Part shown: piece by piece, positions 8,012 through 15,903 of the stretch | How the letters are laid out: every line of letters starts with the position of its first letter | Position numbering within the stretch: the first letter of the stretch is position 1 | Assembly: GCF_004794515.1 (NCBI RefSeq) | Contig: NZ_SSDF01000071.1 | Location: 62,001 to 126,000, forward strand | Direction: 5' to 3' | DNA: 64,000 nucleotides | Source of the DNA: Microbacterium sp. A20 | GTDB taxonomy: Bacteria > Actinomycetota > Actinomycetes > Actinomycetales > Microbacteriaceae | Translations under genes and position numbers: made by a program | The notes under the pieces: model-generated | Seen by the model: the letters and a program-made list of their open reading frames with translations, nothing else | Told to the model about the DNA's origin: nothing | The model's database searches: none

Positions 8012-8725
8012 ATGGATCTGCTGCAGTGGTTCGTCGACGCCTTCAACTCGAACTGGACTCTTCCCGGCGGGCAGACGCTCCTCGTCCGTGAGGTCGTGGG
8101 CAACGTGTTCGGCCTGGCGAGCGCGCTCGGCGGCATGCGCCGGAAGATCTGGGCCTGGCCGGTCGGCATCATCGGCAACCTGCTGCTGCTGACCGTCTTC
8201 CTCGGATCCGCCCTCAGCCCCGACCCCTCACTTCCACACCTGCTCGGCCAGGCGGGGCGGCAGATCATGTTCATCGCCGTCGCGATCTACGGATGGGTGC
8301 GCTGGCGCAACGCCGAGGGCGGACAGGTCGTGCCGAGGTGGGCACCGACGGGGGCACGCATCGGCCTGGTGCTGGTGATGATCGTGGGAACCGTCGCGCT
8401 GACCCCGCTGTTCCGCGCGCTGGGCTCCTGGGAGCCGGTGTGGGCCGACGCCTGGACCTTCGTCGGCTCGCTGCTCGCCACCTACGGAATGGCCAAGGGC
8501 TGGACAGAGTTCTGGCTCATCTGGATCGCTGTCGACGTCGTCGGCGTGCCGCTGCTGTTCAGCTCCGGCTACTACGCGACCGGCTTCATGTACGTCTTCT
8601 ACGGCGTCTTCACCGCGGTCGGGTTCGTCATCTGGTGGCGGGCGCAGCGGAGCGCTGCGCATCCGGTCGTGATCCTGCCGCCCGATCCGAATCCGCGGCG
8701 CCCGGAAGACGACGAGCTCGCCTGA
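8012..8725 (+). CDS. pnuC: Nicotinamide riboside/mononucleotide transporter PnuC
   Basis: A 237-residue SWEET-like membrane protein for uptake of the NAD precursor nicotinamide riboside. Hydrophobic helices cover most of the chain. Family marks are NVFGLASALGGMRRKIWAWPVGIIGN near the start, the WVRW signature at about residues 90-93, and a C-terminal VDVVGVPLLFSSGYY segment. Its ATG follows the acetyltransferase stop by two bases. No NadR or NiaR site was found; the upstream gene pairing gives no obvious NAD logic. Confidence 0.88.
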   Translation: MDLLQWFVDAFNSNWTLPGGQTLLVREVVGNVFGLASALGGMRRKIWAWPVGIIGNLLLLTVFLGSALSPDPSLPHLLGQAGRQIMFIAVAIYGWVRWRNAEGGQVVPRWAPTGARIGLVLVMIVGTVALTPLFRALGSWEPVWADAWTFVGSLLATYGMAKGWTEFWLIWIAVDVVGVPLLFSSGYYATGFMYVFYGVFTAVGFVIWWRAQRSAAHPVVILPPDPNPRRPEDDELA

Positions 8726-8748
8726 GAACGCCGTCGCCCGAACCGCCG

Positions 8749-8765
8749 CCGGCGCTCAGCGCCGG
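8749..8765 (+). terminator. Hairpin downstream of pnuC
   Basis: CCGGCGC-TCA-GCGCCGG, a 7-bp GC stem, lies 23 bp after the pnuC stop without a T run. It is likely a weak or factor-assisted terminator. Confidence 0.4.
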
Positions 8766-8935
8766 ACGCGCGCGAGGAACTCCGCACGGCATCCGTCCCG
8801 ACGACCGCGAAGTCCCGACCCGACACGAGCAGGTTGGTGTCGCGGGCGAAGCGGCGCACCAGACGCTGGGCGGTCACGGTCTCGTCGGTCACCAGTCAAG
8901 GGTAGAGCCCGCGGGGATGGGTCGTGAGCCCGTCA

Positions 8936-8964
8936 TGTACATCTCACACCTTGAGATGTACAAT
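8936..8964 (+). promoter_or_regulatory. Antitoxin operator overlapping a leaderless promoter
   Basis: A perfect 11-bp inverted repeat, TGTACATCTCA (8936-8946) and TGAGATGTACA (8952-8962), has a 5-bp spacer. The same bases give a -35-like TGTACA (8936-8941) and a -10 TACAAT (8959-8964) separated by 17 bp. The antitoxin ATG starts 6 bp after the -10, and there is no ribosome site, so the transcript should be leaderless. Bound Phd-type antitoxin would cover both promoter elements. Confidence 0.85.
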
Positions 8965-8970
8965 TGGCCC

Positions 8971-9219
8971 ATGTCCACGATCAGCGTCGCCGACGCGCGC
9001 AACAACCTCTCGACGGTCATCGCCCGCTCCCAGGAGGAGGCCGTGTTCATCGAGCGACGCGGTCAGCGTGCCGCAGTCGTGGTCAGCCCGGAGCAGTACG
9101 AGCGGATGATCGAGGCACTCGAAGACGCCGAAGACGTGGCCGCGTTCGACGAGGCGATGGCAGAAGAAGGCCCGGACATCCCCTGGGATCAGGTGAAGGC
9201 CGACCTGGGCTGGACGTGA
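8971..9219 (+). CDS. Phd/YefM-type antitoxin
   Basis: An 82-residue antitoxin. The N-terminal half, MSTISVADARNNLSTVIARSQEE followed by RRGQRAAVVVSPEQYERMIE, is the DNA-binding Phd/YefM dimerisation domain. The acidic C-terminal tail (ALEDAEDVAAFDEAMAEEGPD) should wrap and neutralise the toxin. The start is set by the promoter: ATG 8971 lies 6 bp after a TACAAT -10 with no Shine-Dalgarno sequence. The stop overlaps the toxin GTG by 4 bp (GTGA), which couples their synthesis. Autoregulation through the upstream 27-bp palindrome is expected. Confidence 0.9.
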   Translation: MSTISVADARNNLSTVIARSQEEAVFIERRGQRAAVVVSPEQYERMIEALEDAEDVAAFDEAMAEEGPDIPWDQVKADLGWT

Positions 9220-9476
9220 GCTATCGGATCGAACTGCGCCCCGCTGCCGTTCGAGCATTGAAGAAGGTCGACCATCAGGATCGCGACCGGATCCGCGGTG
9301 CCATCGCCCTGCTCGGCGAGAACCCCCGCCCGCCAGGAGCGAAGGCTCTGCAGGGACGCAACGGACTCCGCGTCCGCGTCGGGAACTACCGCATCATCTA
9401 CACGATCGACGATGACGTGCTCGTCGTCGCCGCGGTCGTCACGCTGGGCCATCGGCGGGACGTCTACGAGCGCTGA
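9216..9476 (+). CDS. RelE/ParE-family toxin
   Basis: An 86-residue toxin starting at GTG 9216 within the antitoxin stop. Its sequence, YRIELRPAAVRALKKVDHQDRDRI, then LGENPRPPGAKALQGRNGLRVRVGNYRIIYTIDDD and GHRRDVYE, has the RelE/ParE fold pattern: a basic groove and the RVGNYRIIY strand. The C-terminal HRRDVYE is usual for the RelE branch that cleaves mRNA on the ribosome, so RelE-like activity is favoured over gyrase poisoning, though this is not certain. It forms a type II toxin-antitoxin operon with the upstream Phd/YefM antitoxin. Confidence 0.9.
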   Translation: MSYRIELRPAAVRALKKVDHQDRDRIRGAIALLGENPRPPGAKALQGRNGLRVRVGNYRIIYTIDDDVLVVAAVVTLGHRRDVYER

Positions 9477-9563
9477 CCAGCCTCCCCGACATCCACCCCG
9501 GAATGTGTCCGTGCGTGTCGGCGGCCCTGGACCCACCCGGCACCCTTCGCCTTTCATGGGGGC

Positions 9564-10949
9564 ATGACCCGTCAGATCCGCTTCAACGCCTTCGACATGA
9601 ACTGCGTCGCCCACCAGTCGTCCGGCCTGTGGCGGCACCCCGACGACCGGTCCCGGCAGTACAACACGATCTCGTACTGGACCGACCTTGCGAAGCTGCT
9701 GGAGAGCGCGACCTTCGACGGGATCTTCATCGCCGACGTCCTCGGCACCTACGACGTCTACGGCGGCACGAACGAAGCCGCGATCCGCAACGGCGCCCAG
9801 GTGCCGGTGAACGACCCGATCCTGCTGGTGAGCGCGATGGCCGCGGTCACCGAGAACCTGGGCTTCGGCATCACGGCGGGCACCGCGTTCGAGCACCCCT
9901 ATCCGTTCGCCCGTCGGCTGAGCACGCTCGACCACCTGACCCAGGGGCGGATCGGCTGGAACGTCGTGACCGGATACCTGCCCAGTGCCGCCCGCAACAT
10001 GGGCCAGGAGGATCAGCTCGCGCACGACGACCGCTACGACCACGCGGACGAGTACGTCGAGGTGCTCTACAAGCTCTGGGAGGGCTCGTGGGAAGACGAC
10101 GCCGTGGTCGAGGACCGCGAGCGGGGCATCTTCACCGACCCGTCGAAGGTGCACCCGGTCGGGCATGAGGGGAAGCACTTCAGCGTTCCCGGCATCCACA
10201 TCTCCGAGCCGTCGCCGCAGCGTACGCCGGTGATCTACCAGGCCGGCGCGAGCCCGCGCGGAGTGAAGTTCGCGGCCGAGAACGCCGAAGCAATCTTCGT
10301 CGCGGCGCCGTCGAAGGAGGTGCTCGCCGGCACCGTCAAGCGCATCCGCGACGCCCTGGAAGCGGCCGGACGCGACCGCTACGACGCTCGCATCTACACA
10401 CTGCTCACGGTGATCACTGCTGCGACGAGCGAGGAGGCGACCGCGAAGCACGCCGAGTACCTCTCGTACGCGAGCCCCGAGGGCGCGCTCACCTTCATGT
10501 CGGGCTGGATGGGCGTCGACCTCTCGCAGTACGCCGAGGACGAGCCGGTCGGGAACGTCGAGTCGAACGCGATCCAGTCGGTGCTTCAGCACCTGAAGGA
10601 AGAGGCCGACCTCGGCCGCGAATGGACCGTCGGCGACTTCGGGCGCCACAACGCCATCGGCGGCCTCGGTCCCACGATCGTCGGTTCCGGCGTCGAGATC
10701 GCCGACGAGTTGCAGTCGTGGGTGGAGGAGACCGACATCGACGGCTTCAACCTCGCCTACGCGGTCACCCCCGGCACCTGGCAGGACGTCATCGAGCACG
10801 TGATCCCGGTGCTGCGCGAGCGCGGCGTCTACCCGGACGAGTACGCACCGGGCACCTTGCGCAACAAGCTGCAAGGCAAGGGCGACCGCGTGCAGGACAC
10901 GCACCGCGCCGCGAAGTACCGCGTCGGAGCGTTCGCACCGAGCGCCTGA
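9564..10949 (+). CDS. NtaA/SnaA/DszA-family FMN-dependent monooxygenase
   Basis: A 461-residue class-C flavin monooxygenase of the luciferase-like fold. It shows the subfamily opening RFNAFDMNCVAHQSSGLWRHPDDRS, then FDGIFIADVLGTYDVYGG, the TAGTAFEHPYPFARRLSTLDHLTQGRIGWNVVTGYL core, and QAGASPRGVKFAAENAEAIFV. Members use reduced FMN from a separate reductase to oxidise chelators, sulfur heterocycles or similar compounds; none of these substrates can be assigned here. No flavin reductase gene is adjacent. It stands alone between the toxin-antitoxin pair and a RibD-like reductase gene. Confidence 0.9.
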   Translation: MTRQIRFNAFDMNCVAHQSSGLWRHPDDRSRQYNTISYWTDLAKLLESATFDGIFIADVLGTYDVYGGTNEAAIRNGAQVPVNDPILLVSAMAAVTENLGFGITAGTAFEHPYPFARRLSTLDHLTQGRIGWNVVTGYLPSAARNMGQEDQLAHDDRYDHADEYVEVLYKLWEGSWEDDAVVEDRERGIFTDPSKVHPVGHEGKHFSVPGIHISEPSPQRTPVIYQAGASPRGVKFAAENAEAIFVAAPSKEVLAGTVKRIRDALEAAGRDRYDARIYTLLTVITAATSEEATAKHAEYLSYASPEGALTFMSGWMGVDLSQYAEDEPVGNVESNAIQSVLQHLKEEADLGREWTVGDFGRHNAIGGLGPTIVGSGVEIADELQSWVEETDIDGFNLAYAVTPGTWQDVIEHVIPVLRERGVYPDEYAPGTLRNKLQGKGDRVQDTHRAAKYRVGAFAPSA

Positions 10950-11047
10950 TCGCAGTGCTCCGATTGAGGGTTCGCTGACACCGGACTCCCGACTCGATAC
11001 CCTCCGTAGATAAGTCACCTGACGCACCTCCACGGAAGGAGCAGGCC

Positions 11048-11590
11048 ATGGCTCGAGTGATCGTCCATGCGACGGTGACCCTCGACGGGTTCTTGGCGGA
11101 TGCGGACGGCGGAGTCGACTGGATGTTCGGCCGCCCCTCTGCTCCCGAAGACGATGTCGTCGTCGAGAACGTCATGAAGAACATCGGCGCCATCGTCGGC
11201 GGGGCGAACAAGACGCAGACCATCGACGACGGAGAGATCCCCTACGGCGGCATGCTCAAGGTGCCGGTGTACCTCATGACCCACACCGATCACCCGCCGA
11301 TCGAACGCGACGGGATCACGTACACCTTCGTGGTCGACGACATCGCCCAGGCGGTCGAGTCAGCCACACAGGCGGCCGGCGACAAGTGGGTCAGCCTGCT
11401 CGGAGGGAGCATCTCGCGACAGTGTCTCCAGCTCGGACTCGTCGACGAACTCCACCTCGACGTCGCGCCGGTCCTGCTGGGCGACGGCATCTCGCTGTTC
11501 GCCGGGCTCGGGCAGCGCATCGAACTGGAACGCCTCGAGACGTCGGCCTTCGCGAGCGAGACCCACCTTCGCTACCGCGTCCTTCGCTAG
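11048..11590 (+). CDS. Dihydrofolate reductase family protein (RibD C-terminal domain)
   Basis: A 180-residue protein with the RibD_C/DHFR-like fold. It opens MARVIVHATVTLDGFLADADGGVDWMF, has IVGGANKTQTI in the middle, and ends with the NADPH-site segment GGSISRQCLQLGLVDELHLDVAPVLLGDGISLF. Stand-alone members are common in actinobacteria and bind NADPH, but their substrates are mostly unknown; true folate or riboflavin roles are unlikely because the gene lies in neither pathway. A GGAAGGAG ribosome site precedes ATG 11048. Confidence 0.85.
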   Translation: MARVIVHATVTLDGFLADADGGVDWMFGRPSAPEDDVVVENVMKNIGAIVGGANKTQTIDDGEIPYGGMLKVPVYLMTHTDHPPIERDGITYTFVVDDIAQAVESATQAAGDKWVSLLGGSISRQCLQLGLVDELHLDVAPVLLGDGISLFAGLGQRIELERLETSAFASETHLRYRVLR

Positions 11591-11629
11591 AGACTCTCGC
11601 CGAGAACGCGTCCGACGGGGGCCGCGCCG

Positions 11630-11806
11630 TCAGTCGTCGCTGCGGCTGAAGATCCCGCGCAGAACGAGGAACACCACCACGGCGACGACCGCGACGATCG
11701 CGAGCTTGAAGATGAACGCGAGCACCGAGAACAGCGCGCTCACGATCCACCAGGCGATCACGACGGCGAGGACGACGCCGAGGATGGTCCAGATGTTCTT
11801 GGTCAT
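11630..11806 (-). CDS. 58-residue two-helix membrane protein
   Basis: A short gene in a gap that could be taken for empty. It encodes MTKNIWTILGVVLAVVIAWW, then a second hydrophobic run FKLAIVAVVAVVVFLVLRGIF, and a charged tail SRSDD. GGAGGT stands immediately upstream of the ATG at 11806. Two membrane helices cover almost the whole chain, so it is a small integral membrane protein of unknown function. Similar short hydrophobic proteins are common in Microbacteriaceae, which is recall and not a search result. Confidence 0.75.
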   Translation of the reverse strand: MTKNIWTILGVVLAVVIAWWIVSALFSVLAFIFKLAIVAVVAVVVFLVLRGIFSRSDD

Positions 11807-11823
11807 ACCTCCAGCCTACGGAG

Positions 11824-12180
11824 TCACGCTGCCGGGATCTCGTCGAGCGACCGATAGACGGGCAGCCCGCGCTGCTGCGCGATCTCGACGTCCTTGTCTG
11901 CGCCCGCCGACTCGCCGGGCAGGCGCAGCACGGCGTCGCAGTGCTGCAGCAGTCGGTGCGCCGTCTCGTACATGACGTCGCCGTCGCCGGCATCCGCCTC
12001 GTCCAGGGTGCGCAGGATCGGCAGCGCCACCCACTCCCCGATCATCGGCACGTGGCCGAGGCGGAAGATCGGGCCGGAGGCGTCTTCGAGGCGGGCGAGG
12101 TTCTGGGCGATGAGGTCGGGGTCGCCGTTCGTCCCCGAACGGTAGGGGCCGGCGATCAGGATCAGGAGTGGTTTTGTCAT
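11824..12180 (-). CDS. DUF4406 family protein (nucleoside deoxyribosyltransferase-like)
   Basis: A 118-residue protein opening MTKPLLILIAGPYRSGTNGD, with HVPMIGEWVALPILR in the middle and DAVLRLPGESAGADKDVEIAQQRGLPVYRS near the end. These match the DUF4406 fold, related to nucleoside 2-deoxyribosyltransferases, with GPY near the start and a GADKDVE segment that resembles the nucleotide-binding loop. The frame is open far upstream, but ATG 12180 gives the family-typical N-terminus. It diverges from a DeoR regulator across a 54-bp gap, so that regulator may control it. The true reaction is unknown. Confidence 0.78.
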   Translation of the reverse strand: MTKPLLILIAGPYRSGTNGDPDLIAQNLARLEDASGPIFRLGHVPMIGEWVALPILRTLDEADAGDGDVMYETAHRLLQHCDAVLRLPGESAGADKDVEIAQQRGLPVYRSLDEIPAA

Positions 12181-12203
12181 GGAGATGACTGTAGTCTGAA
12201 TCA

Positions 12204-12218
12204 TGCAAGAACGTGCAA
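12204..12218. promoter_or_regulatory. TGCAA direct repeat in the DUF4406/DeoR gap
   Basis: TGCAA occurs at 12204-12208 and 12214-12218, exactly 10 bp apart, on one helical face. DeoR-family regulators often bind such repeats, so this is a candidate operator for the divergent pair. Confidence 0.4.
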
Positions 12219-12234
12219 CTTCGGGAGGAAACAT

Positions 12235-12981
12235 ATGCTGGCCGCGCAACGCAAGGACCACCTGCTCGCCCTCCTCGACCGTGACGGACGAGTGGTGGCC
12301 AAGACCGTCGCCGATGAGCTCGGGGTGTCGGAGGACGCGATCCGACGCGATCTGCGGGAACTCGCCGACGAGGGAAGGCTCCTGCGCGTCTACGGCGGCG
12401 CCCTCCCGATCCCCGCCCCGGAGCCCCCGGTTCGCGAACGCGCCGACTTGGCGACCGAGAGCAAGGAGCGCGTCGCACGTGCGGCCGTGGCGACCATCCG
12501 GCCCGGCTCGACGATCGTCCTCGATGCCGGCACGACCACTCTCGCCATGGCCCGGATGCTGCCGTCCGGCACGGGGCTCACGGTGATCACAGCAAGCCCG
12601 GCCGTCGCCCTCACAGCGGCGGAGCACTCGGATGCGCGAGTGATCATGATCGGCGGCGAGCTCTCCCGACACTCACTGGTGACCGGCGGCGGCCTGGCGA
12701 TGGAGGCCATCCAGCACCTCGCAGCCGACACCTTCTTCCTCGGCGCCACCGGCATCGATCCCGAACGCGGCCTCACCACCGGCGAACTCGACGATGCCGT
12801 CACCAAGCGGGCGCTGGCCTCGCGCTGCGCCGAGACCGTCGTGCTCGCGAGCGAGGAGAAGATCGGCGCCGTCGCGCGCTATCCCGTCCTGGCGCTCGAT
12901 GCCGTCGCCGCGATCATCACCGACCCGACCGACACCAACCCGCTCATCGAGGAGGTCACTGCACTGGCCGGCCAAGGCTGA
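12235..12981 (+). CDS. DeoR-family transcriptional regulator
   Basis: A 248-residue repressor-type regulator. Residues 1-55 (QRKDHLLALLDRDGRVVAKTVADELGVSEDAIRRDLRELADEGRLLRVYGGAL) form the DeoR winged helix. The remainder is the DeoRC sensor with VLDAGTTTLAMARML, VITASPAVALTAAE, IMIGGELSRHSLVTGG and FFLGATGIDPERGLTTGELDDAVTKRAL, which binds phosphorylated sugars in relatives. A GGGAGGAA site precedes ATG 12235. It diverges from the DUF4406 gene; the effector is not predictable from context. Confidence 0.9.
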   Translation: MLAAQRKDHLLALLDRDGRVVAKTVADELGVSEDAIRRDLRELADEGRLLRVYGGALPIPAPEPPVRERADLATESKERVARAAVATIRPGSTIVLDAGTTTLAMARMLPSGTGLTVITASPAVALTAAEHSDARVIMIGGELSRHSLVTGGGLAMEAIQHLAADTFFLGATGIDPERGLTTGELDDAVTKRALASRCAETVVLASEEKIGAVARYPVLALDAVAAIITDPTDTNPLIEEVTALAGQG

Positions 12982-13090
12982 CCCCGGCTCCAGGGTCCAG
13001 GCGATGTGACACAGCGCGCGCCGGATCGACGCCGCGACCACTTCAGGCTCTTTCCCCAGGCATAATCAGTACATTTCTGTGGTTTATGAG

Positions 13091-13129
13091 TAGAATCGTC
13101 ATTAATCAACGGAAATGCGGTGATTATGA
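13091..13129 (+). promoter_or_regulatory. hipBA promoter and operator region
   Basis: This AT-rich patch has a -10-like TAGAAT (13091-13096) and an imperfect inverted repeat, TCATTAATCA (13099-13108) against TGATTATGA (13121-13129). The right arm overlaps the ATG of the HipB-like gene. It is a candidate site for HipB autorepression. Confidence 0.5.
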
Positions 13130-13410
13130 ACGAAGCGGAGTTTGGCGCACAGATCAGGCGCGCACGGCTGCTCGAAGACATCGACCAGCGCGCGCTGGCC
13201 GATGCCGCGAACATCAGCCCGACGACGCTGATGAAGCTCGAGAAAGGCCAGGGGTCGACCCTGACCACGCTGTTCAAGGTGCTCCGCGCCCTCGGACGCG
13301 ACGACTGGCTCGAAACCCTGGAGCCCGCGCCCGCGGTGAGTCCGCTGGCTCTCGCCCGAGAAGCTGAAGGACGCCAGGAGCCCCAGCGGGCCTCGAGGAA
13401 GACCTCGTGA
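13126..13410 (+). CDS. hipB: HipB-like antitoxin (XRE-type regulator)
   Basis: A 94-residue helix-turn-helix protein: IRRARLLEDIDQRALADAANISPTTLMKLEKGQGSTLTTLFKVLRALGRDDWLETL is a complete XRE domain. The C-terminal tail is polar and arginine-rich. I prefer ATG 13126; an in-frame GTG two codons earlier (13120) is the alternative. The stop codon overlaps the hipA start (GTGA), so the two are co-translated. In the hipBA family the antitoxin binds DNA and holds the kinase inactive. Confidence 0.88.
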   Translation: MNEAEFGAQIRRARLLEDIDQRALADAANISPTTLMKLEKGQGSTLTTLFKVLRALGRDDWLETLEPAPAVSPLALAREAEGRQEPQRASRKTS

Positions 13411-14699
13411 CCTACACGCGCGTCGAAGTTCTCCGCGTCTACATCTGGAATGAACTCGTCGGCGCCGTGGCCCCCTCCGGTCGCGCCTACGCCTTCGAGT
13501 ACGCCCCGTCCTGGCGCCGCCGCGGCATCGAACTCGCTCCCATCCTCATGCCGACCTCCTTACCGCGGAGGGCGCAGCGCGTCTTCAGCTTCCCTGGCCT
13601 CAACGAGCAGACGTATCAGGGACTGCCACCGATGCTGGCCGACTCCGTGCCTGACCGTTTCGGCAACGGCATCATCGACAGCGTCCTCGCCCGCGAAGGT
13701 GTGCTTCCCAGCGAGATCAGCGCTCTCGACCGCCTCGCCTATGTCGGCAAGCGAGGGATGGGCGCACTCACCTTCGCCCCTGACTCCTCCCCACGCGCGC
13801 AGCACACCGCCGTGGAGATGAATCACCTCGTCGAGGCCGCCCGCGCAGCCCTCCGAGGAGAACTCGACAGCCCGGCCGTGACGACCGAGTCGCTGAACGA
13901 GCTGATCCAGGTCGGCACGTCCGCTGGTGGCGCCCGAGCCAAAGCAGTAATTGCCTGGAACACCGCCACCGGCGAGATGCGCGCCGGTGGCATCACCGCG
14001 CCTCCCGGGTTCGAGCAGTGGCTGTTGAAGTTCGACGGTGTCGGAGTGGACAACCAGCTCGGCCAGGCCAGGAGCTACGGCCGCACTGAGTTCGCGTATT
14101 ACCTGATGGCCACCGCCGCAGGCGTGGAGATGAGCGAATGCCGCCTCCTCGAGGAAGGCGGACGAGCGCACTTCATCACACGTCGGTTCGACCGACCGGG
14201 GACGGGCGGCGATCGCCTGCACATGCAGTCGCTCTGCGCGATCGCGGCGATCGACTTCAACGCGATCGAGACCAACGACTATGCCTCGCTGTTCACGGTC
14301 GCCGCCGAACTCGGCGTCGATAACACCGCACAACTGTTCCGCCGTATGGTGTTCAACGTCCTCGCGAGCAATAACGACGACCACTCCAAGAACCACTCCT
14401 TCCTCATGGATCAGAGCGGCGCCTGGACGGCGTCGCCGGCGTACGACATCACCTTTGCCTATGACCCGACCTCGCCCTGGACGGCGAAGCACCTGATGAG
14501 CGTGAACGGCAAGTTCGATGCGATCACCCGCGATGATCTCCATGCCGTGGGCGAGACCTTCGAGGTCCCCGGCCACCGCAGGATCGTCCGCGAAATCGAG
14601 GCTGCGGTGAAGCGTTGGCCCGAGTTCGCGGCCGAGGCGGGTCTGCCCGACGAGCGCACCGTTGAGGTCGGCACACGACTGGACACCATCGCGCTCTGA
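13407..14699 (+). CDS. hipA: HipA-like serine/threonine kinase toxin
   Basis: A 430-residue protein of the HipA kinase family. Visible elements are YVGKRGMGALTF (HipA N-terminal domain), the GTSAGGARAKAVIAW phosphate loop region, the QWLLKFDG strand with the ATP-binding Lys, the catalytic NNDDHSKNHSF loop near residue 322, and SPAYDITFAYD, which carries the metal-binding Asp. In E. coli HipA phosphorylates glutamyl-tRNA synthetase and causes growth arrest; the target of this branch is not known. It starts with GTG 13407 inside the hipB stop. All catalytic residues appear intact. Confidence 0.92.
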   Translation: MTYTRVEVLRVYIWNELVGAVAPSGRAYAFEYAPSWRRRGIELAPILMPTSLPRRAQRVFSFPGLNEQTYQGLPPMLADSVPDRFGNGIIDSVLAREGVLPSEISALDRLAYVGKRGMGALTFAPDSSPRAQHTAVEMNHLVEAARAALRGELDSPAVTTESLNELIQVGTSAGGARAKAVIAWNTATGEMRAGGITAPPGFEQWLLKFDGVGVDNQLGQARSYGRTEFAYYLMATAAGVEMSECRLLEEGGRAHFITRRFDRPGTGGDRLHMQSLCAIAAIDFNAIETNDYASLFTVAAELGVDNTAQLFRRMVFNVLASNNDDHSKNHSFLMDQSGAWTASPAYDITFAYDPTSPWTAKHLMSVNGKFDAITRDDLHAVGETFEVPGHRRIVREIEAAVKRWPEFAAEAGLPDERTVEVGTRLDTIAL

Positions 14700-14726
14700 C
14701 CGACGGGGGCGAAGCGTCCGAGAACG

Positions 14727-15899
14727 TCAGACGTAGAGCAGATCCTCGGCGACGGCATCCCTCCACCCGGGAACGGCGAGTCGTGCGGGATCATCCCATT
14801 CGCCGCCGATGATCTGCGCGAATGCCCCCTTCACTCCGAAGAGCTTCTCGAGCGGGGTCCAGTCGGACTCCCCGGGCATGGGCACGAGAGAGCGCTCCTC
14901 GAGTGCCCCGGGGTGGACCTCCTCGATCAGCGACAGCAGACGCACACCCGTGCGCACGGGACGCAGCGCCTCGGCATCCGTGACGTGCAGGATCACTCCC
15001 TCGCAGGCGTCTCCGGCGTGATCACGCACCAGCGGCGTGAAGCCGTAAGGAACCGCGGCGATACCGGGAAGCTCGGCTGCCACGATGGCTGCGGCGTAGC
15101 GCTCCGCGTCGATGAAGGGCGCCGCGATCACCCGGAACGGCACGGCGGTGCTTCGTCCCTCCGAGACGTTCACGCCCTCCGCCAGGCAGGTGCCGGGGTA
15201 GAGCAGGGCCGTCGTGGGGCTGGGGAGGTTCGGGGACGGCGGCATCCAGGTGCCCTCATCCACGCGGCGAGCCGCATCTCGGTACCACCCCTCCACCGTG
15301 ACGACTTCCAGCTCGACATCGATCCCGCGCGTCCGCACCCAGTGGCGGGCCAGCTCGCCGATCGTGAGCCCGTGACGGATCGGCATGCTCCAGCGCCCCA
15401 CCAGGGACTGCGCCCGCTCGTCGAGCATCGGACCCTCCGCTCGGTCGAGCCGGCCACCGATCGGGTTCGGACGGTCGAGCACCACGACCGCCACACCGGC
15501 ATCGGCGCAGGCCTCGAGCACATGACTCATCGTCCAGATGTACGTGTAGAACCGGGCACCGACGTCGGGCAGATCGACCAGCAGCACGTCGAGATCGGCG
15601 AGGTCGGACGCGGCAGGGCGCACCGCGTCGCCGTAGAGGCTGCGCACCTCGACGCCGGTGACCGGATCGACGAGGTCCTCGACCAGTTCGCCCTCTCGCG
15701 CGCGTCCGCTGAGCCCGTGCTCGGGCCCGAAGAGCCGAGTGAACCGCCAGCCGGCCTCGGCCAACCGCTGCCGACCCCGGCGGAGGTCGGAGGTCAGCGC
15801 GAGGTCGTTCGTGACCATCCCGATGCGACCCCCTTCCAGGCGCGCGAGCAGATCGGGACGGATGTCGCGTCGGATCAGGCGGTCGATGCCGAGAAGCAT
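14727..15899 (-). CDS. namZ: Exo-beta-N-acetylmuramidase, NamZ/DUF1343 family (GH171)
   Basis: A 390-residue protein of the DUF1343 family. The frame runs on upstream through the regulator gene, but ATG 15899 gives the family start MLLGIDRLIRRD. Marks are GRIGMVTNDLALTSDL, RLFGPEHGLSGRAREGE, EVRSLYGD, LLVDLPDVGARFYTYIWTM, VVVLDRPNPIGG, SPNLPSPTTALLYPGTCLAEGVNVSEGRST and KLFGVKG. Family members such as B. subtilis NamZ (YbbC) release MurNAc from peptidoglycan fragments. Bacillus NamZ is secreted; I see no clear signal peptide here, so it may act inside on imported muropeptides. The gene follows a MurR-like regulator by 4 bp. Confidence 0.88.
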   Translation of the reverse strand: MLLGIDRLIRRDIRPDLLARLEGGRIGMVTNDLALTSDLRRGRQRLAEAGWRFTRLFGPEHGLSGRAREGELVEDLVDPVTGVEVRSLYGDAVRPAASDLADLDVLLVDLPDVGARFYTYIWTMSHVLEACADAGVAVVVLDRPNPIGGRLDRAEGPMLDERAQSLVGRWSMPIRHGLTIGELARHWVRTRGIDVELEVVTVEGWYRDAARRVDEGTWMPPSPNLPSPTTALLYPGTCLAEGVNVSEGRSTAVPFRVIAAPFIDAERYAAAIVAAELPGIAAVPYGFTPLVRDHAGDACEGVILHVTDAEALRPVRTGVRLLSLIEEVHPGALEERSLVPMPGESDWTPLEKLFGVKGAFAQIIGGEWDDPARLAVPGWRDAVAEDLLYV

Positions 15900-15903
15900 G
15901 GGA

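Noticed and set aside
8599..8892. Minus-strand ORF starting MTDETVTAQRLV in the pnuC-antitoxin gap
   Set aside because: Its first 37 residues look plausible, but the rest turns into Ser/Arg-rich shadow of pnuC and I recognise no family. It could be a remnant; not strong enough to call.
12982..13119. Mobile-element boundary at the AT-rich patch before hipB
   Set aside because: The patch is short and explained by promoter and operator sequence; no target duplication or transposase is present.
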